Shown here in pieces: positions 41,541 through 50,228 of a stretch of DNA of 64,000 nucleotides. Where the stretch lies: the NCBI GenBank assembly GCA_963824905.1, contig CAWGRH010000028.1:1-64000 (forward strand). Reading direction: 5' to 3'. This DNA is from JAJPKK01 sp963824905. GTDB taxonomy: Bacteria; Pseudomonadota; Alphaproteobacteria; Rhizobiales; Xanthobacteraceae. The notes under the pieces are model-generated. The model was not told the DNA's origin, did not search any database, and saw only the letters and a list, made by a program, of their open reading frames with translations. Every line of letters begins with the position of its first letter. The first letter of the stretch is position 1. The position numbers and the translations under genes were made by a program.

Positions 41541-42813
41541 ATGACGACCGCTGACACCCATCGCGCAATCCTCGCGGTCTGGCGCATCGAGCACCCGCGA
41601 CTGATCACCGGCCTGGCGCGGCTGCTGCGCGATGTGCCGTTGGCTGAGGATTTGACGCAAGAAGCACTGTTGGTCGCCCTCGAGCGGTGGCCCACGACCG
41701 GCGTTCCGGAAAAGCCGGGCGCGTGGTTGATGGCGACCGCCAAGCGGCGGGCGCTCGATCATCTGCGCCGCGGCCGGATGCTCGCGCGCAACCACGCGCT
41801 GGTCGCGTTCGACATGGAAATCGAGCAACAGGCCATGCCCGATCTGGATGCCGCACTGGATGACGACATCGGCGATGAGCTGCTTCGGCTCATCTTCACC
41901 GCGTGCCATCCGCGCCTGTCGCGCGAGGCTCGCGCGGCCCTATCGCTGCGGATGATCTGCGGCTTGACGACCGAGGAGATCGCCAGGGCATTCCTCCAGC
42001 CGGAAGCGACGATCGCCCAGCGCATCGTGCGCGCGAAGCGCGACACTTTCGGAATCCGGGCTCGCGTACGAGACGCCGCGCGGCGAGGAGCTCTCGGAAC
42101 GGCTCTCCTCGGTCCTGGAGGTCGTCTATCTCATCTTCAACGAAGGCTACGTGGCGTCGAGCGGCGAGGACTGGTTACGTCCGCAGCTTTGCAACGAAGC
42201 GCTTCGCATGGGCCGCGTGCTCACAGCCGTCGCGCCGCACGAGCCGGAAGCGCATGCGCTGCTCGGCTTGATGGAGTTGAACGCCTCGCGCGCGGCGGCG
42301 CGTGTCGACGCCGCGGGCGAGCCGATTCTGCTCCTCGAGCAGGACCGCTCGCTCTGGGACCAGCTGCAGATCAGGCGAGGAATGCAGGCTCTCGGCCGGG
42401 CGCAGGAGTTCGGCGGAGCCGGCGGCGTTTACGCCCTGCAGGCGGCGATCGTCGCCTGCCACGTGGAGGCCCGGACAGCGACCGATACCGACTGGCCGCG
42501 CATCGTCGCGCTCTATGCGGAGCTCGCGGCCATCACGCGTTCCCCGATCGTCGAGCTCAACCGCGCGGTTGCCGTCGGCTTCGCCGAGGGCGCGGAGCCG
42601 GCGCTGGAGATCGTGGAGCGTCTCGCGGGCGAGCCAGTGCTCAGTGGCTATCATTTGCTGCCGAGCGTCCGCGGCGACCTGCTCCATAAGCTTGGCCGCT
42701 ACGAGGAGGCACATGCCGCGTTCGAGACGGCCGCGGCACTGGCGGGCAACCGGCGGGAGCGCGACCTGTTGAAGCGCCGCGCGGCGGCGGCCGCAGAGCG
42801 CGGGGCGCAATGA
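41541..42813 (+). pseudogene. ECF42-type RNA polymerase sigma factor, frameshifted
   Basis: Sigma factor of the ECF42 type, about 424 residues if repaired. Region 2: LARLLRDVPLAEDLTQEALL, then PGAWLMATAKRRALDHLRRG. Region 4: RAALSLRMICGLTTEEIARA, then EATIAQRIVRAKR. A long helical C-terminal extension typical of ECF42 follows (YLIFNEGYVASSGEDWLRPQ, LHKLGRYEEAHAAFETAAAL). The sense changes frame at about 42038-42042, directly after RIVRAKR; removing one base restores TLSESGLAYETPRGEE. So the extension is lost if the base call is real. Start ATG 41541 lies behind the DGPF gene. Confidence 0.85.
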
Positions 42814-42865
42814 GCGAAGCGCATTGCGCCACCCGACCGCACCGGCGCAACAGAGCGGTTGCGCC

Positions 42866-44047
42866 TTACGATCCCTCGGCCTGACCGATCTGCTCGTCCG
42901 CGCGCCAGCGGTAGATCCAGTCGTACCGCGCCCGCAGCCGCTCGCCGCCGAGGGCGGAGAGCATGGCATCGCGGATGCGGGCGCCGACACCGCCCAGGTG
43001 ATAGGCGAAGTCGTTGCGGCGGGACGCGCGCTGGACCCGCGCGGTGCGCCGGATGCGCGCGCGCTCGTAGCTGCGGAACGCCCGCGCGGGATCGTCGGGC
43101 GAGCGCGCGAGCGCGTCCGCTACGACCACCGCGTCCTCGATCGCCATCGCGGCGCCCTGCGCGAGGAACGGCAGCATCGGATGGGCAGCATCGCCGATCA
43201 GCGTCACCGGCCCCCGCCCCCACATGATCGACGGTGCGCGGTCATAGAGCGCCCATTTCTGCCAGCGGTCGGGTGCTGCCAGAAGCTCGCGCGCCTCGCT
43301 CGCCCACAGCCGCCGCGGAAATTGGGTGAGCACCTCGGTGCGATCGGCTTCGGTGCTCCACTGCGTGCTCTGCCAGTCGGCGGTGGTGATCGCGACAATG
43401 TTCACCGCCCCGCCGGCCCTGATCGGATAGTGCACGATATGGCCGCCCGTTCCGAGCCACAGCTGCACCTCCGGCACGAGGAACGACGGCGCAACATCGC
43501 TCGCCGGCACCACCGCGCGCCAAGCGGTACGTCCTGCGAACCGCGCCGGCGAGCGCCGTCCGAGTGCTTCACGCAGGCGCGACCACAAACCATCGGCGCC
43601 GATCAGCGCGCGGCCGTGCTGCTCGCCGGCCGCCACGCCCGATGTCGTGACAGCAACCCCATCCGCTCCGCTCTCGAAGCCGTCGACCCGCGTCCCCAGC
43701 CTCATGGAGATGCCGGGCGTAGCCTCGACCGCCGCCAGCAGCACGGCTTGCAGGTCGGCGCGGTGGACCACCCAATAGGGTGCGTCGTAGCCCGAGAGCG
43801 GGATGGTCGCGATGTCACGACCGGAATCCGCCACCCGCAGTCGCACGCTGCCCGTCGAGACGATGGACGGTGCCAAGGCCTCGGAGAGCCCGAGCGCGGT
43901 GAGAACACGCGTCGCGTTGGGAAAGAGCTGGATGCCGGCACCGATCTCCTCGAGGCGATCCGCCTGCTCGAACACGATGACCGGCAGACCGCGCCGAGCA
44001 ATCGCAAGAGCCGCCGTCAAGCCGCCAATGCCGGCGCCGGCGATCAG
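42866..44047 (-). CDS. FAD-dependent aromatic monooxygenase-like protein
   Basis: Flavoprotein hydroxylase of the salicylate/3-hydroxybenzoate hydroxylase type, about 393 residues. The dinucleotide fold reads VLIAGAGIGGLTAALAIARR, then WVVHRADLQAVLL, GADGLWSRLREAL, and the second FAD motif LIGDAAHPMLPFLAQGAAMA. The first normal start codon (TTG 44020) is inside the FAD-binding motif; upstream to the in-frame stop there is only CTG 44045-44047. I include this codon, but an upstream indel or a rare start is possible. The upstream zf-CHCC gene ends 31 bases away and may be coupled. Confidence 0.8.
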   Translation of the reverse strand: MIAGAGIGGLTAALAIARRGLPVIVFEQADRLEEIGAGIQLFPNATRVLTALGLSEALAPSIVSTGSVRLRVADSGRDIATIPLSGYDAPYWVVHRADLQAVLLAAVEATPGISMRLGTRVDGFESGADGVAVTTSGVAAGEQHGRALIGADGLWSRLREALGRRSPARFAGRTAWRAVVPASDVAPSFLVPEVQLWLGTGGHIVHYPIRAGGAVNIVAITTADWQSTQWSTEADRTEVLTQFPRRLWASEARELLAAPDRWQKWALYDRAPSIMWGRGPVTLIGDAAHPMLPFLAQGAAMAIEDAVVVADALARSPDDPARAFRSYERARIRRTARVQRASRRNDFAYHLGGVGARIRDAMLSALGGERLRARYDWIYRWRADEQIGQAEGS

Positions 44048-44078
44048 AACCTCGCGCGAGGAATGCCGGAAGTCGGCC

Positions 44079-44327
44079 TCAGGCCGTCTCCAGATTGGTC
44101 ACGGCGCATTCCGGCGGGCGCGCCTCGCGCGCCGGCAGCGCGGGATCGTGACGATAGAGCGTCGAGCAATACGGGCAGATGATCTCGTTGTCGGCGCCCA
44201 TGTCGAGGAAGACATGGGGATGGTCGAACGGCGGCAGCGCACCGACGCACATGAATTCATGCGCTCCGATCTCGATGACGGAGGCGCCGGCGTCGTTGTG
44301 AAAATGGGGAACGATCAGATCGGCCAT
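44079..44327 (-). CDS. zf-CHCC zinc-finger protein (NDUFS6-like)
   Basis: 82-residue zinc-binding protein of the zf-CHCC family, related to the mitochondrial complex I accessory subunit NDUFS6. Ligands Cys27, His36 or His38, Cys51 and Cys54 lie in HEFMCVGALPPFDHPHVFLD and NEIICPYCSTLYRHD. In alphaproteobacteria it is usually found beside a monooxygenase gene, as here. ATG 44327 is chosen over an upstream in-frame start for family length. Confidence 0.85.
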   Translation of the reverse strand: MADLIVPHFHNDAGASVIEIGAHEFMCVGALPPFDHPHVFLDMGADNEIICPYCSTLYRHDPALPAREARPPECAVTNLETA

Positions 44328-44449
44328 GGCACTCTCTCGAATCCGGTCGCGACGGGGCGGACCATAGCGACTGACAGGGACTAAGGAAACCAAGCGGAAG
44401 AGCTACGCCGTCAACAAGAGTGAATCCAGGGAAATCAGGGGGATAGCGG

Positions 44450-44481
44450 CTCAAATGCCGCCACAGCTGGCGGCATTTGAG
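44450..44481. promoter_or_regulatory. Perfect palindrome between divergent genes
   Basis: Arms CTCAAATGCCGCCA and TGGCGGCATTTGAG, 14 bases each, around CAGC. It sits between the divergent zf-CHCC and membrane-protein genes, 62 bases before the latter's ATG. It could be an operator for a dimeric regulator or a strong hairpin; no T tract follows. Confidence 0.55.
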
Positions 44482-44542
44482 TCGATTCCCTATATAGTTT
44501 GCGCTGCCGGATCACCCGGTACGTTAAGACATACGGGAATCG

Positions 44543-45658
44543 ATGCGTCTCGCGGCCCACATCCTCGCCCCGGTGATGCTTCCGGCGGCTGTGCTGCTCG
44601 GCGTTGCGGCGCTCTCGCTCGCACCGCGCGGGCTCAATGCCGCGCACCTCGCAGCAATCGAAGACGATCCGGTTGCGCTCGCCGATTATGCCGTTGCGAA
44701 GACGCTCACGCCCGAGGTCGCCCGCCGCGAAATCGAGAACGCGCTCGCGGCCGACGATGCCGACCTGGCGGCCAGCTTCCTCGCGCTCGCCCGCGAGCGC
44801 GACATTGCGATCGATCCGGCGCTCGCCGCCAAGGTGGAGGCAGCCGGTGCACCGACCGCGAACGCCGTCCGCTCGGCAAAGAGCTTCCTCCACGGCCTCG
44901 TCACCGGAGCGCCTGACGATCTCGCCGGGCTTGCGGGAACTGCGACCGGCGATCTCTTCGTGTTCGGCGACATCCGCGATGCCGTACGCGAGAGCAATCG
45001 CCTCCTGCGCGGCGAGCCGGCGGATCGGTTCATTCTCGGCCTTGCCTGCGCCGGCATCGCGGTGACCGGCGCGACCTATGCGACGCTCGGCGGCGGCCTG
45101 CCGGAGCGCCTCGGGCTCAGCCTCGTCAAGTCGCTCGGCAAGACCGGACGGCTCACTCGTAAGATGACCGAATGGATCACCCGCTCGGCCCGCGATACGG
45201 TCGATACCGCGGCGCTCGGCGCGGCGGTGACCAAGGCCTCGTTCACGGCGCCGGAACTCGCGCTTCGCGCCGCGCGCGACGCGGTCAAGCTCGACCGCGC
45301 CGAAGGCCTCGTGACGGTAGCGCGCGACGTCTCGAAGGTTCAGGCCAAGGCCGGCACCAAGGCGGCACTCGAGGGGGTCCGGGTCGCGGAAGGACCAAAG
45401 GATGTCCGCCGTCTCGCCCGCCTCGCCGAAGCGAAGGGCGGCAAGACCCGAGCGATCTTGAAGCTCGCGGGCCGCGGCGCCTTTGCGCTGACCGTGGCTC
45501 TGCTCGACCTCGTCTGGTGGATCGGCATGGCGGCGGCGTCGCTGTTAGGCTTCGTCGCCACGGTGAAGCGCATCACCGAGCGCAGCACCTTGCGCTATCT
45601 CAACTGGCGCAAGGCGCGCCGCGCGCGGGCCGCGCTCGCCGCTGCAATGCCGGCGTAG
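44543..45658 (+). CDS. Conserved hypothetical membrane protein
   Basis: 371-residue protein with an N-terminal signal or anchor (ILAPVMLPAAVLLGVAALSL), a periplasmic helical region, a Gly-rich hydrophobic segment near residues 163-190 (FILGLACAGIAVTGATYATL), and a C-terminal span pair (FALTVALLDLVWWIGMAAAS, LLGFVATV). Alanine-rich helices dominate. It resembles uncharacterised Bradyrhizobium membrane proteins; no function known. Starts at ATG 44543. Confidence 0.65.
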   Translation: MRLAAHILAPVMLPAAVLLGVAALSLAPRGLNAAHLAAIEDDPVALADYAVAKTLTPEVARREIENALAADDADLAASFLALARERDIAIDPALAAKVEAAGAPTANAVRSAKSFLHGLVTGAPDDLAGLAGTATGDLFVFGDIRDAVRESNRLLRGEPADRFILGLACAGIAVTGATYATLGGGLPERLGLSLVKSLGKTGRLTRKMTEWITRSARDTVDTAALGAAVTKASFTAPELALRAARDAVKLDRAEGLVTVARDVSKVQAKAGTKAALEGVRVAEGPKDVRRLARLAEAKGGKTRAILKLAGRGAFALTVALLDLVWWIGMAAASLLGFVATVKRITERSTLRYLNWRKARRARAALAAAMPA

Positions 45659-45690
45659 TTGCTGCCTCGGCGCGCTCTCGGTCGGATCAC

Positions 45691-46833
45691 TCACGTCGGC
45701 TGTACGCATTGGAACGAGCCGATGCGCTTCGTCCATTCCGGCGCGAGGTTCGGATAATCGCCGGGATCGAGCCGCATGGAAACGCCGCCGTAGTTCTCGT
45801 CGGCATAGAATTCCCATTCGCCGGACTGCACTTGGACCGAGGAGATTTCGTTGAGCCAGCCGGCCTCGCCGAGTCCGGGCTGGCCATCCGATGTCGGCGC
45901 GGCGGCGCCGGCGAAATTAGGCTCGGCGAAGATCGTCATCTGGCAGGTGCCGTTGGCGGGTGCCGGCGGTGGAGGCGGCGGCAACGACGCGACCGCCGCA
46001 GGCGCTTGTCCAGGTCCCGGCACAGGGAGCGGTCCGACTTGCGGGCAATACTGCACGCATTGCGGTGCCTCGCCGCCGCCGTCGAAGCCGACCATGCGCC
46101 AGGTGAGCTGGCAGCCGTCGGGCGTATAGCCGCTGCAGTAAGGCTGGGCGACCGAGACATAACCATCGGGATACCAGTAGGAACCGCCGATCGCGGCGAT
46201 GCCGAGCACCGTGAGGGGGACGAAAGCGCGCCGATAGCCGCCCCACCACACGAAGCGCGGCCCGCGGACGATCGGGAAGAACCGGTTGCCCACGGTGACG
46301 ACGGGGAACGGCGGCGGCCGGCGCCCGAAGCCACCGCCGGGTCCTGGTCCAAGAACCACGGGAGGCCCGCCCGGCCGGCCCGGTCCGGGTCGCAGTCCCG
46401 GACCGATGACGCCGATGCGCGCCGGCGATGCCGGCCCCGGGCCGACATGTATTCCTGGCCCGGGCCCAATTGGCGCCGGCCCCAGATGCGGCGTCGCCAC
46501 CGGGGCAACCGGAGCAACCGGCGCATGCGGCTGCCCCACGAACGGGTTTGGATTGGAAACCGCCGGGCTTTGCGGCGGCCGGCTGAAGCCAGCGTTGGGG
46601 TTGACGGGGGCCGGACGCATCTGCTGCCGCGGCTGGCTCGGCGCCTGCTGAACGACGTTCGGGCGATAGACCGGACGCGGAGCGGGCGGCGGCGCAGCGC
46701 GAGGTGGTGCGGCGTGCGGCGGGGGATGAAACGGCTGCTGGGCGATCGAACCCCGGGGCATGACAACGGCCAGCGCCGCAACTGCGGCCACGGTCGAAAC
46801 GAACGTGCCGAACCCAATCCGCTCGAAGCCCAT
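45691..46833 (-). CDS. Secreted Pro/Gly-rich beta/gamma-crystallin-like protein
   Basis: 380-residue exported protein. A signal (FVSTVAAVAALAVVMPRGSI, AQ) is followed by about 150 residues very rich in Pro, Gly and Ala (for example PAPIGPGPGIHVGPGPASPA), a hydrophobic middle (FVPLTVLGIAAIGGSYWYPD) and a C-terminal beta/gamma-crystallin-like domain (TIFAEPNFAG, WEFYADENYGGVSMRLDPGD). Crystallin folds often bind calcium at the surface. ATG 46833 has AAGGGGAG upstream. Probably a cell-envelope or matrix protein. Confidence 0.75.
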   Translation of the reverse strand: MGFERIGFGTFVSTVAAVAALAVVMPRGSIAQQPFHPPPHAAPPRAAPPPAPRPVYRPNVVQQAPSQPRQQMRPAPVNPNAGFSRPPQSPAVSNPNPFVGQPHAPVAPVAPVATPHLGPAPIGPGPGIHVGPGPASPARIGVIGPGLRPGPGRPGGPPVVLGPGPGGGFGRRPPPFPVVTVGNRFFPIVRGPRFVWWGGYRRAFVPLTVLGIAAIGGSYWYPDGYVSVAQPYCSGYTPDGCQLTWRMVGFDGGGEAPQCVQYCPQVGPLPVPGPGQAPAAVASLPPPPPPAPANGTCQMTIFAEPNFAGAAAPTSDGQPGLGEAGWLNEISSVQVQSGEWEFYADENYGGVSMRLDPGDYPNLAPEWTKRIGSFQCVQPT

Positions 46834-46986
46834 CGGGACTCCCCTTGAATCGCTCAAAATCGATCGCGCCACGCGCAAGGCGCACCCGCACATCTTGTGG
46901 CTTGAATCCGTGGCTGGATTGTGAGCAAGGCGAGGGGTGCGGCAACAGCAAAGCGCCGCACCATCCGCCCTCACCTTTCGAGCCTC

Positions 46987-47757
46987 ATGGCTGCAATTCC
47001 GCCTTCGCGAATGTTCCGGTCCGGTCCGGTCGAGATCGCCTATCTCGACGAGGGCGCCGGCGCGCCGATCGTGCTCATCCACGGCTTTGCCTCGAACAAG
47101 GAGACCAACTGGGTGCACCCCGGCTGGGTGACGACGCTCACCCGTGCCGGTCGCCGGGTGATCGCGCTCGACAACCGCGGCCACGGCGCCTCGACCAAGC
47201 TCTATGATCCCGCCGACTATCACAGCGACCTGATGGCGGGCGACGTGCTCGCATTGCTCGATCATCTCGGCATCGCGCGAGCCGACATGATGGGCTACTC
47301 GATGGGCGCCCGCATCGCCGCGTTCTGCGCAGTGCTCGCGCCGCCCCGCGTGCGCTCGGTCATTCTCGGCGGGCTCGGCATCCGCCTCGTCGAGGGCGTC
47401 GGCCTGCCGGAATCGATCGCCTTCGCGCTAGAAGCAAGCTCGCTCGACGAGGTGGACGATCAGACCGGGCGGACGTTTCGGCGCTTCGCCGACACGACGC
47501 GATCCGACCTTGCCGCACTCGCCGCCTGCATCCGCGGCAGCCGGCAGACGCTTTCGCGCGAAGAGGTCGCAGAGATCGCCGTGCCGGTGCTGATCGCCGT
47601 CGGCACCCATGATGATGTCGCGGGCTCCCCCGCGGCGCTCGCCGCGCTCATTCCCGGCGCGCGGGCGCTCGAAATTCCCGGCCGCGACCACATGCTTGCG
47701 GTCGGCGACCGCGTGTTCAAAGCGGCGGTGCTCGACTTCCTGGCGGCACGGCCCTGA
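46987..47757 (+). CDS. Alpha/beta hydrolase
   Basis: 256-residue cytoplasmic alpha/beta hydrolase. Oxyanion motif VLIHGFASNKETNW, nucleophile elbow MMGYSMGARIAAF, Asp region AVGTHDDVAGSP, catalytic His in PGRDHMLAVGD. ATG 46987 is used, although ATG 47011 is also possible. It precedes cysE by about 130 bases; the alpha/beta hydrolase, cysE, DUF3126 order is recurrent in Rhizobiales. The substrate is unknown. Confidence 0.83.
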   Translation: MAAIPPSRMFRSGPVEIAYLDEGAGAPIVLIHGFASNKETNWVHPGWVTTLTRAGRRVIALDNRGHGASTKLYDPADYHSDLMAGDVLALLDHLGIARADMMGYSMGARIAAFCAVLAPPRVRSVILGGLGIRLVEGVGLPESIAFALEASSLDEVDDQTGRTFRRFADTTRSDLAALAACIRGSRQTLSREEVAEIAVPVLIAVGTHDDVAGSPAALAALIPGARALEIPGRDHMLAVGDRVFKAAVLDFLAARP

Positions 47758-47891
47758 CGGCGGGGTGGCGAAGAGCGACTGGCGCCCCATTTATGCTAAT
47801 GGACTGCCCGCCGGGACAACTTGCCTGTCGCCGCGGCGAGGTTACCAGACGCGGGACGCGCGGGGCGTCCCGACGCCAAACGGAGCACAGC

Positions 47892-48716
47892 ATGGCCCAG
47901 CTGCAAAGGATCGATGCCGCCGCGGAGCCCGTTACCGACCCCCTGTGGTCGCGGGTGCGCAGCGAAGCGGAGGCCATCGTGCGGCAGGAGCCGCCGATCG
48001 CTCCCTTCATACGCGCCGCAGTGCTCGACCAGGACTCGATCGAAGATGCGATCGTCGACCGCATCAGCCAGCGGCTCGACCATGCGGAAGTTCCGGCCGC
48101 GACCATCGCCGCGGCTTTCGCCGACGCCCTGCGCGATTCCCCCGAGATCGGCGAAGCCTTCCGCGCCGACATCATCGCGACCTATGACCGCGATCCCGCG
48201 ACCACGCGCTTCATCGAGCCGGTGCTCTACTTCAAGGGCTTCCACGCCATCCAGACGCATCGGCTCGCCCATTGGCTATGGCACCGGCACCGCAAGGATT
48301 TCGCGCTCTATCTGCAGAGTCGCTGCTCGGCGGCTTTCGGAACCGACATCCACCCCAACGCCAGGATCGGGCGCGGCATCTTCCTCGACCATGCGACCGG
48401 GGTCGTGGTCGGCGAGACCGCGACGATCGCCGACGATGTCTCGATACTCCATGGGGTCACCCTCGGCGGCACCGGCAGCGAGAACGGCGACCGTCACCCC
48501 AAGATCGGTAAGGGCGTGATGATCGGCGCCGGCGCGAAAATTCTCGGCAACATCGAGATCGGACACTGCGCGCGCATCGCCGCTGGCTCGGTGGTGCTCA
48601 AGCCGGTGCCGAACAACGTCACCGTCGCCGGCGTACCGGCCCGGGTGATCGGCGAAGCGGGCTGTTCGGAACCCTCGCGCACCATGGACCAGATGCTCTA
48701 TAACCTCGGCGCTTGA
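47892..48716 (+). CDS. cysE: Serine O-acetyltransferase
   Basis: 274-residue left-handed beta-helix acyltransferase that makes O-acetylserine, the first step of cysteine synthesis. The N-terminal helical domain (PLWSRVRSEAEAIVRQEPPI) is followed by the conserved KGFHAIQTHRLAHWLW, then hexapeptide repeats with the active-site HPNARIGRGIFLDHATGVVV and GVTLGGTGSENGDRHPKIG. The C-terminus DQMLYNLGA fits the tail that docks into cysteine synthase only loosely, lacking the terminal Ile. ATG 47892 gives the usual length. Confidence 0.92.
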   Translation: MAQLQRIDAAAEPVTDPLWSRVRSEAEAIVRQEPPIAPFIRAAVLDQDSIEDAIVDRISQRLDHAEVPAATIAAAFADALRDSPEIGEAFRADIIATYDRDPATTRFIEPVLYFKGFHAIQTHRLAHWLWHRHRKDFALYLQSRCSAAFGTDIHPNARIGRGIFLDHATGVVVGETATIADDVSILHGVTLGGTGSENGDRHPKIGKGVMIGAGAKILGNIEIGHCARIAAGSVVLKPVPNNVTVAGVPARVIGEAGCSEPSRTMDQMLYNLGA

Positions 48717-48765
48717 TTCCCCGCGACGTTCGGCGGGGGCTTGTCATTTAGAGGGAGCCGCCGCC

Positions 48766-48978
48766 GTGGACGTCCAGGAAATCCGGAAGCTCGAAGCTTA
48801 CATCAAGCGCCTGTTCGGCAACCCGAAGCTGCGGGTCGTGCCGCGCCCGAAGAAAGACGATTCCGCCGAGGTCTATCTCGGGGAGGAGTTCATCGGCGTG
48901 CTGTTCGTCGACGACGAGGACGACGAGCGTTCCTACAATTTCCAGATGGCGATACTCGCGACCGATCTCGACGAGTGA
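48766..48978 (+). CDS. DUF3126 family protein
   Basis: 70-residue protein MDVQEIRKLEAYIKRLFGNP, LRVVPRPKKDDSAEVYLGEE, FIGVLFVDDEDDERSYNFQM: the DUF3126 family, found downstream of cysE in many Rhizobiales. GTG 48766 follows GAGGGAG. Function is not established; a link to cysteine metabolism is suggested only by this neighbourhood. Confidence 0.88.
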   Translation: MDVQEIRKLEAYIKRLFGNPKLRVVPRPKKDDSAEVYLGEEFIGVLFVDDEDDERSYNFQMAILATDLDE

Positions 48979-49004
48979 GCGGGACCCTGCCGCGCTGATC
49001 GACT

Positions 49005-49685
49005 TCACTTGCCCGTCGGCCGCCAGCCTTCGATCAGCCGGTCGGTGGCATCGAGGACCGCGGGCCAGTCGTCGAGCCAGTCGCGCGGAAACCGGAACGT
49101 CAGCATCGCGGCACCGTCGGTGCGCTCGTAGAGGCACATCGCGAGGGTCAGCGGACCGTGGCTGCGATTGCAGCGCACGAGAAAGCGGTCCGGCGAACCC
49201 TGATCATAGAGCAGGTCCTCGCCCGCGTAGGGAGAGTCGTCGCGGAATGCCGCGATGACGAGGCCGCCGGGCCCGGACGCGGACGGCGTGTCGGCATAGC
49301 GCGGATAGATCGATCGCAACCGCTCTGACGGCAGCATGGCCGATAGCGCCGGCTCGATGGCGACGAACAGGCGCGCCATCGAGGCACCGGTGTGCGAGTC
49401 CGGCGGGCTCAGCTCGGGCCAAACATAGGCGAGATCGACGCGGTCCTGGGGCCCGGCATGGCGCTGCACCGGAAACCGGATCGCCGCCGGTGCGACGTTG
49501 AAGACGACGTCCGCGACCGAGATCGGCAGCCGCGGCGCATCGACCGGGGCCTGCTCGACGCCCCAACGCGGCATCAGGAGATAGACGATCGCGGCAATCC
49601 CGAGCGCCGCCAGCGCGCCGAAGAGCACAGCGTGCAGGATCGGGCCGCGTGAGCGCCGGGTCTGTCCGCCGGCCAGAAGTGCCAT
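49005..49685 (-). CDS. Membrane-anchored hypothetical protein
   Basis: 226-residue protein with one N-terminal span (ILHAVLFGALAALGIAAIVY) and a periplasmic beta-rich domain (RVDLAYVWPELSPPDSH, FLVRCNRSHGPLTLAMCLYE, MLTFRFPRDWLDDWPAVLDA). Two Cys could form a disulfide. Conserved in appearance in Bradyrhizobium-like genomes; function unknown. It converges on the DUF3126 gene. Confidence 0.6.
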   Translation of the reverse strand: MALLAGGQTRRSRGPILHAVLFGALAALGIAAIVYLLMPRWGVEQAPVDAPRLPISVADVVFNVAPAAIRFPVQRHAGPQDRVDLAYVWPELSPPDSHTGASMARLFVAIEPALSAMLPSERLRSIYPRYADTPSASGPGGLVIAAFRDDSPYAGEDLLYDQGSPDRFLVRCNRSHGPLTLAMCLYERTDGAAMLTFRFPRDWLDDWPAVLDATDRLIEGWRPTGK

Positions 49686-49868
49686 CTCCGGATTGCCTCG
49701 TAAGTCCCGCGGGCGCCTGCGAATCAGTTCTAGCCGCCCAAGTCTAATGCAATCCCTAATGCCAAGCGCCGGCGCTGCGGACCGGCCACCCGCGGGACTT
49801 TGCGAGATTTACGGGAGCGTCGACACTAAAGTCATTGCTTAACTGTCCGCGTCGTGTTACTTAAGCGA

Positions 49869-50228
49869 ATGCTTAATCAACTCTCCCCTCTCGACCTTGC
49901 CTTTCAGGCGCTCGCCGATCCGACGCGACGGGCGATGGTCGAGCGGCTCGCCCGCAGCCCCGCTTCGGTGAGCGACCTTGCCCGCCCCTTCTCGATGTCG
50001 CTTCCGGCGGTGATGCAGCATCTCGCCGTGCTCGAAAGCTGCGGGCTCGTGGTGTCGGAAAAGGTTGGCCGCATCAGGACATGCCGCGTCGAGCCGCGCA
50101 CGTTGAGCCTCGTCGAACAATGGATCAATGCACGCCGGAGCGAGTGGGAGCACCGGCTCGACCGGCTGGGCGATTATCTCGAAACCCTCAAGACGAAAGA
50201 AGGAGGCGGCGATGGCCCGCACATCTGA
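49869..50228 (+). CDS. ArsR-family transcriptional repressor
   Basis: 119-residue winged-helix repressor: QALADPTRRAMVERLARSPA, then SVSDLARPFSMSLPAVMQHL (recognition helix) and AVLESCGLVVSEKVGRIRTC. No metal-site cysteine pair is seen, so it is of the non-metal ArsR type usually paired with an AHSA1 gene, as here: its 3' end overlaps the next gene by 17 bases. ATG 49869 is preferred to GTG 49854. Confidence 0.88.
   Translation: MLNQLSPLDLAFQALADPTRRAMVERLARSPASVSDLARPFSMSLPAVMQHLAVLESCGLVVSEKVGRIRTCRVEPRTLSLVEQWINARRSEWEHRLDRLGDYLETLKTKEGGGDGPHI

Noticed and set aside
42804..42830. GGCGCAATG/CATTGCGCC hairpin at the end of the sigma gene as terminator
   Set aside because: The stem overlaps the stop codon and lacks a T tract; it is more likely another dispersed repeat, too short to classify.
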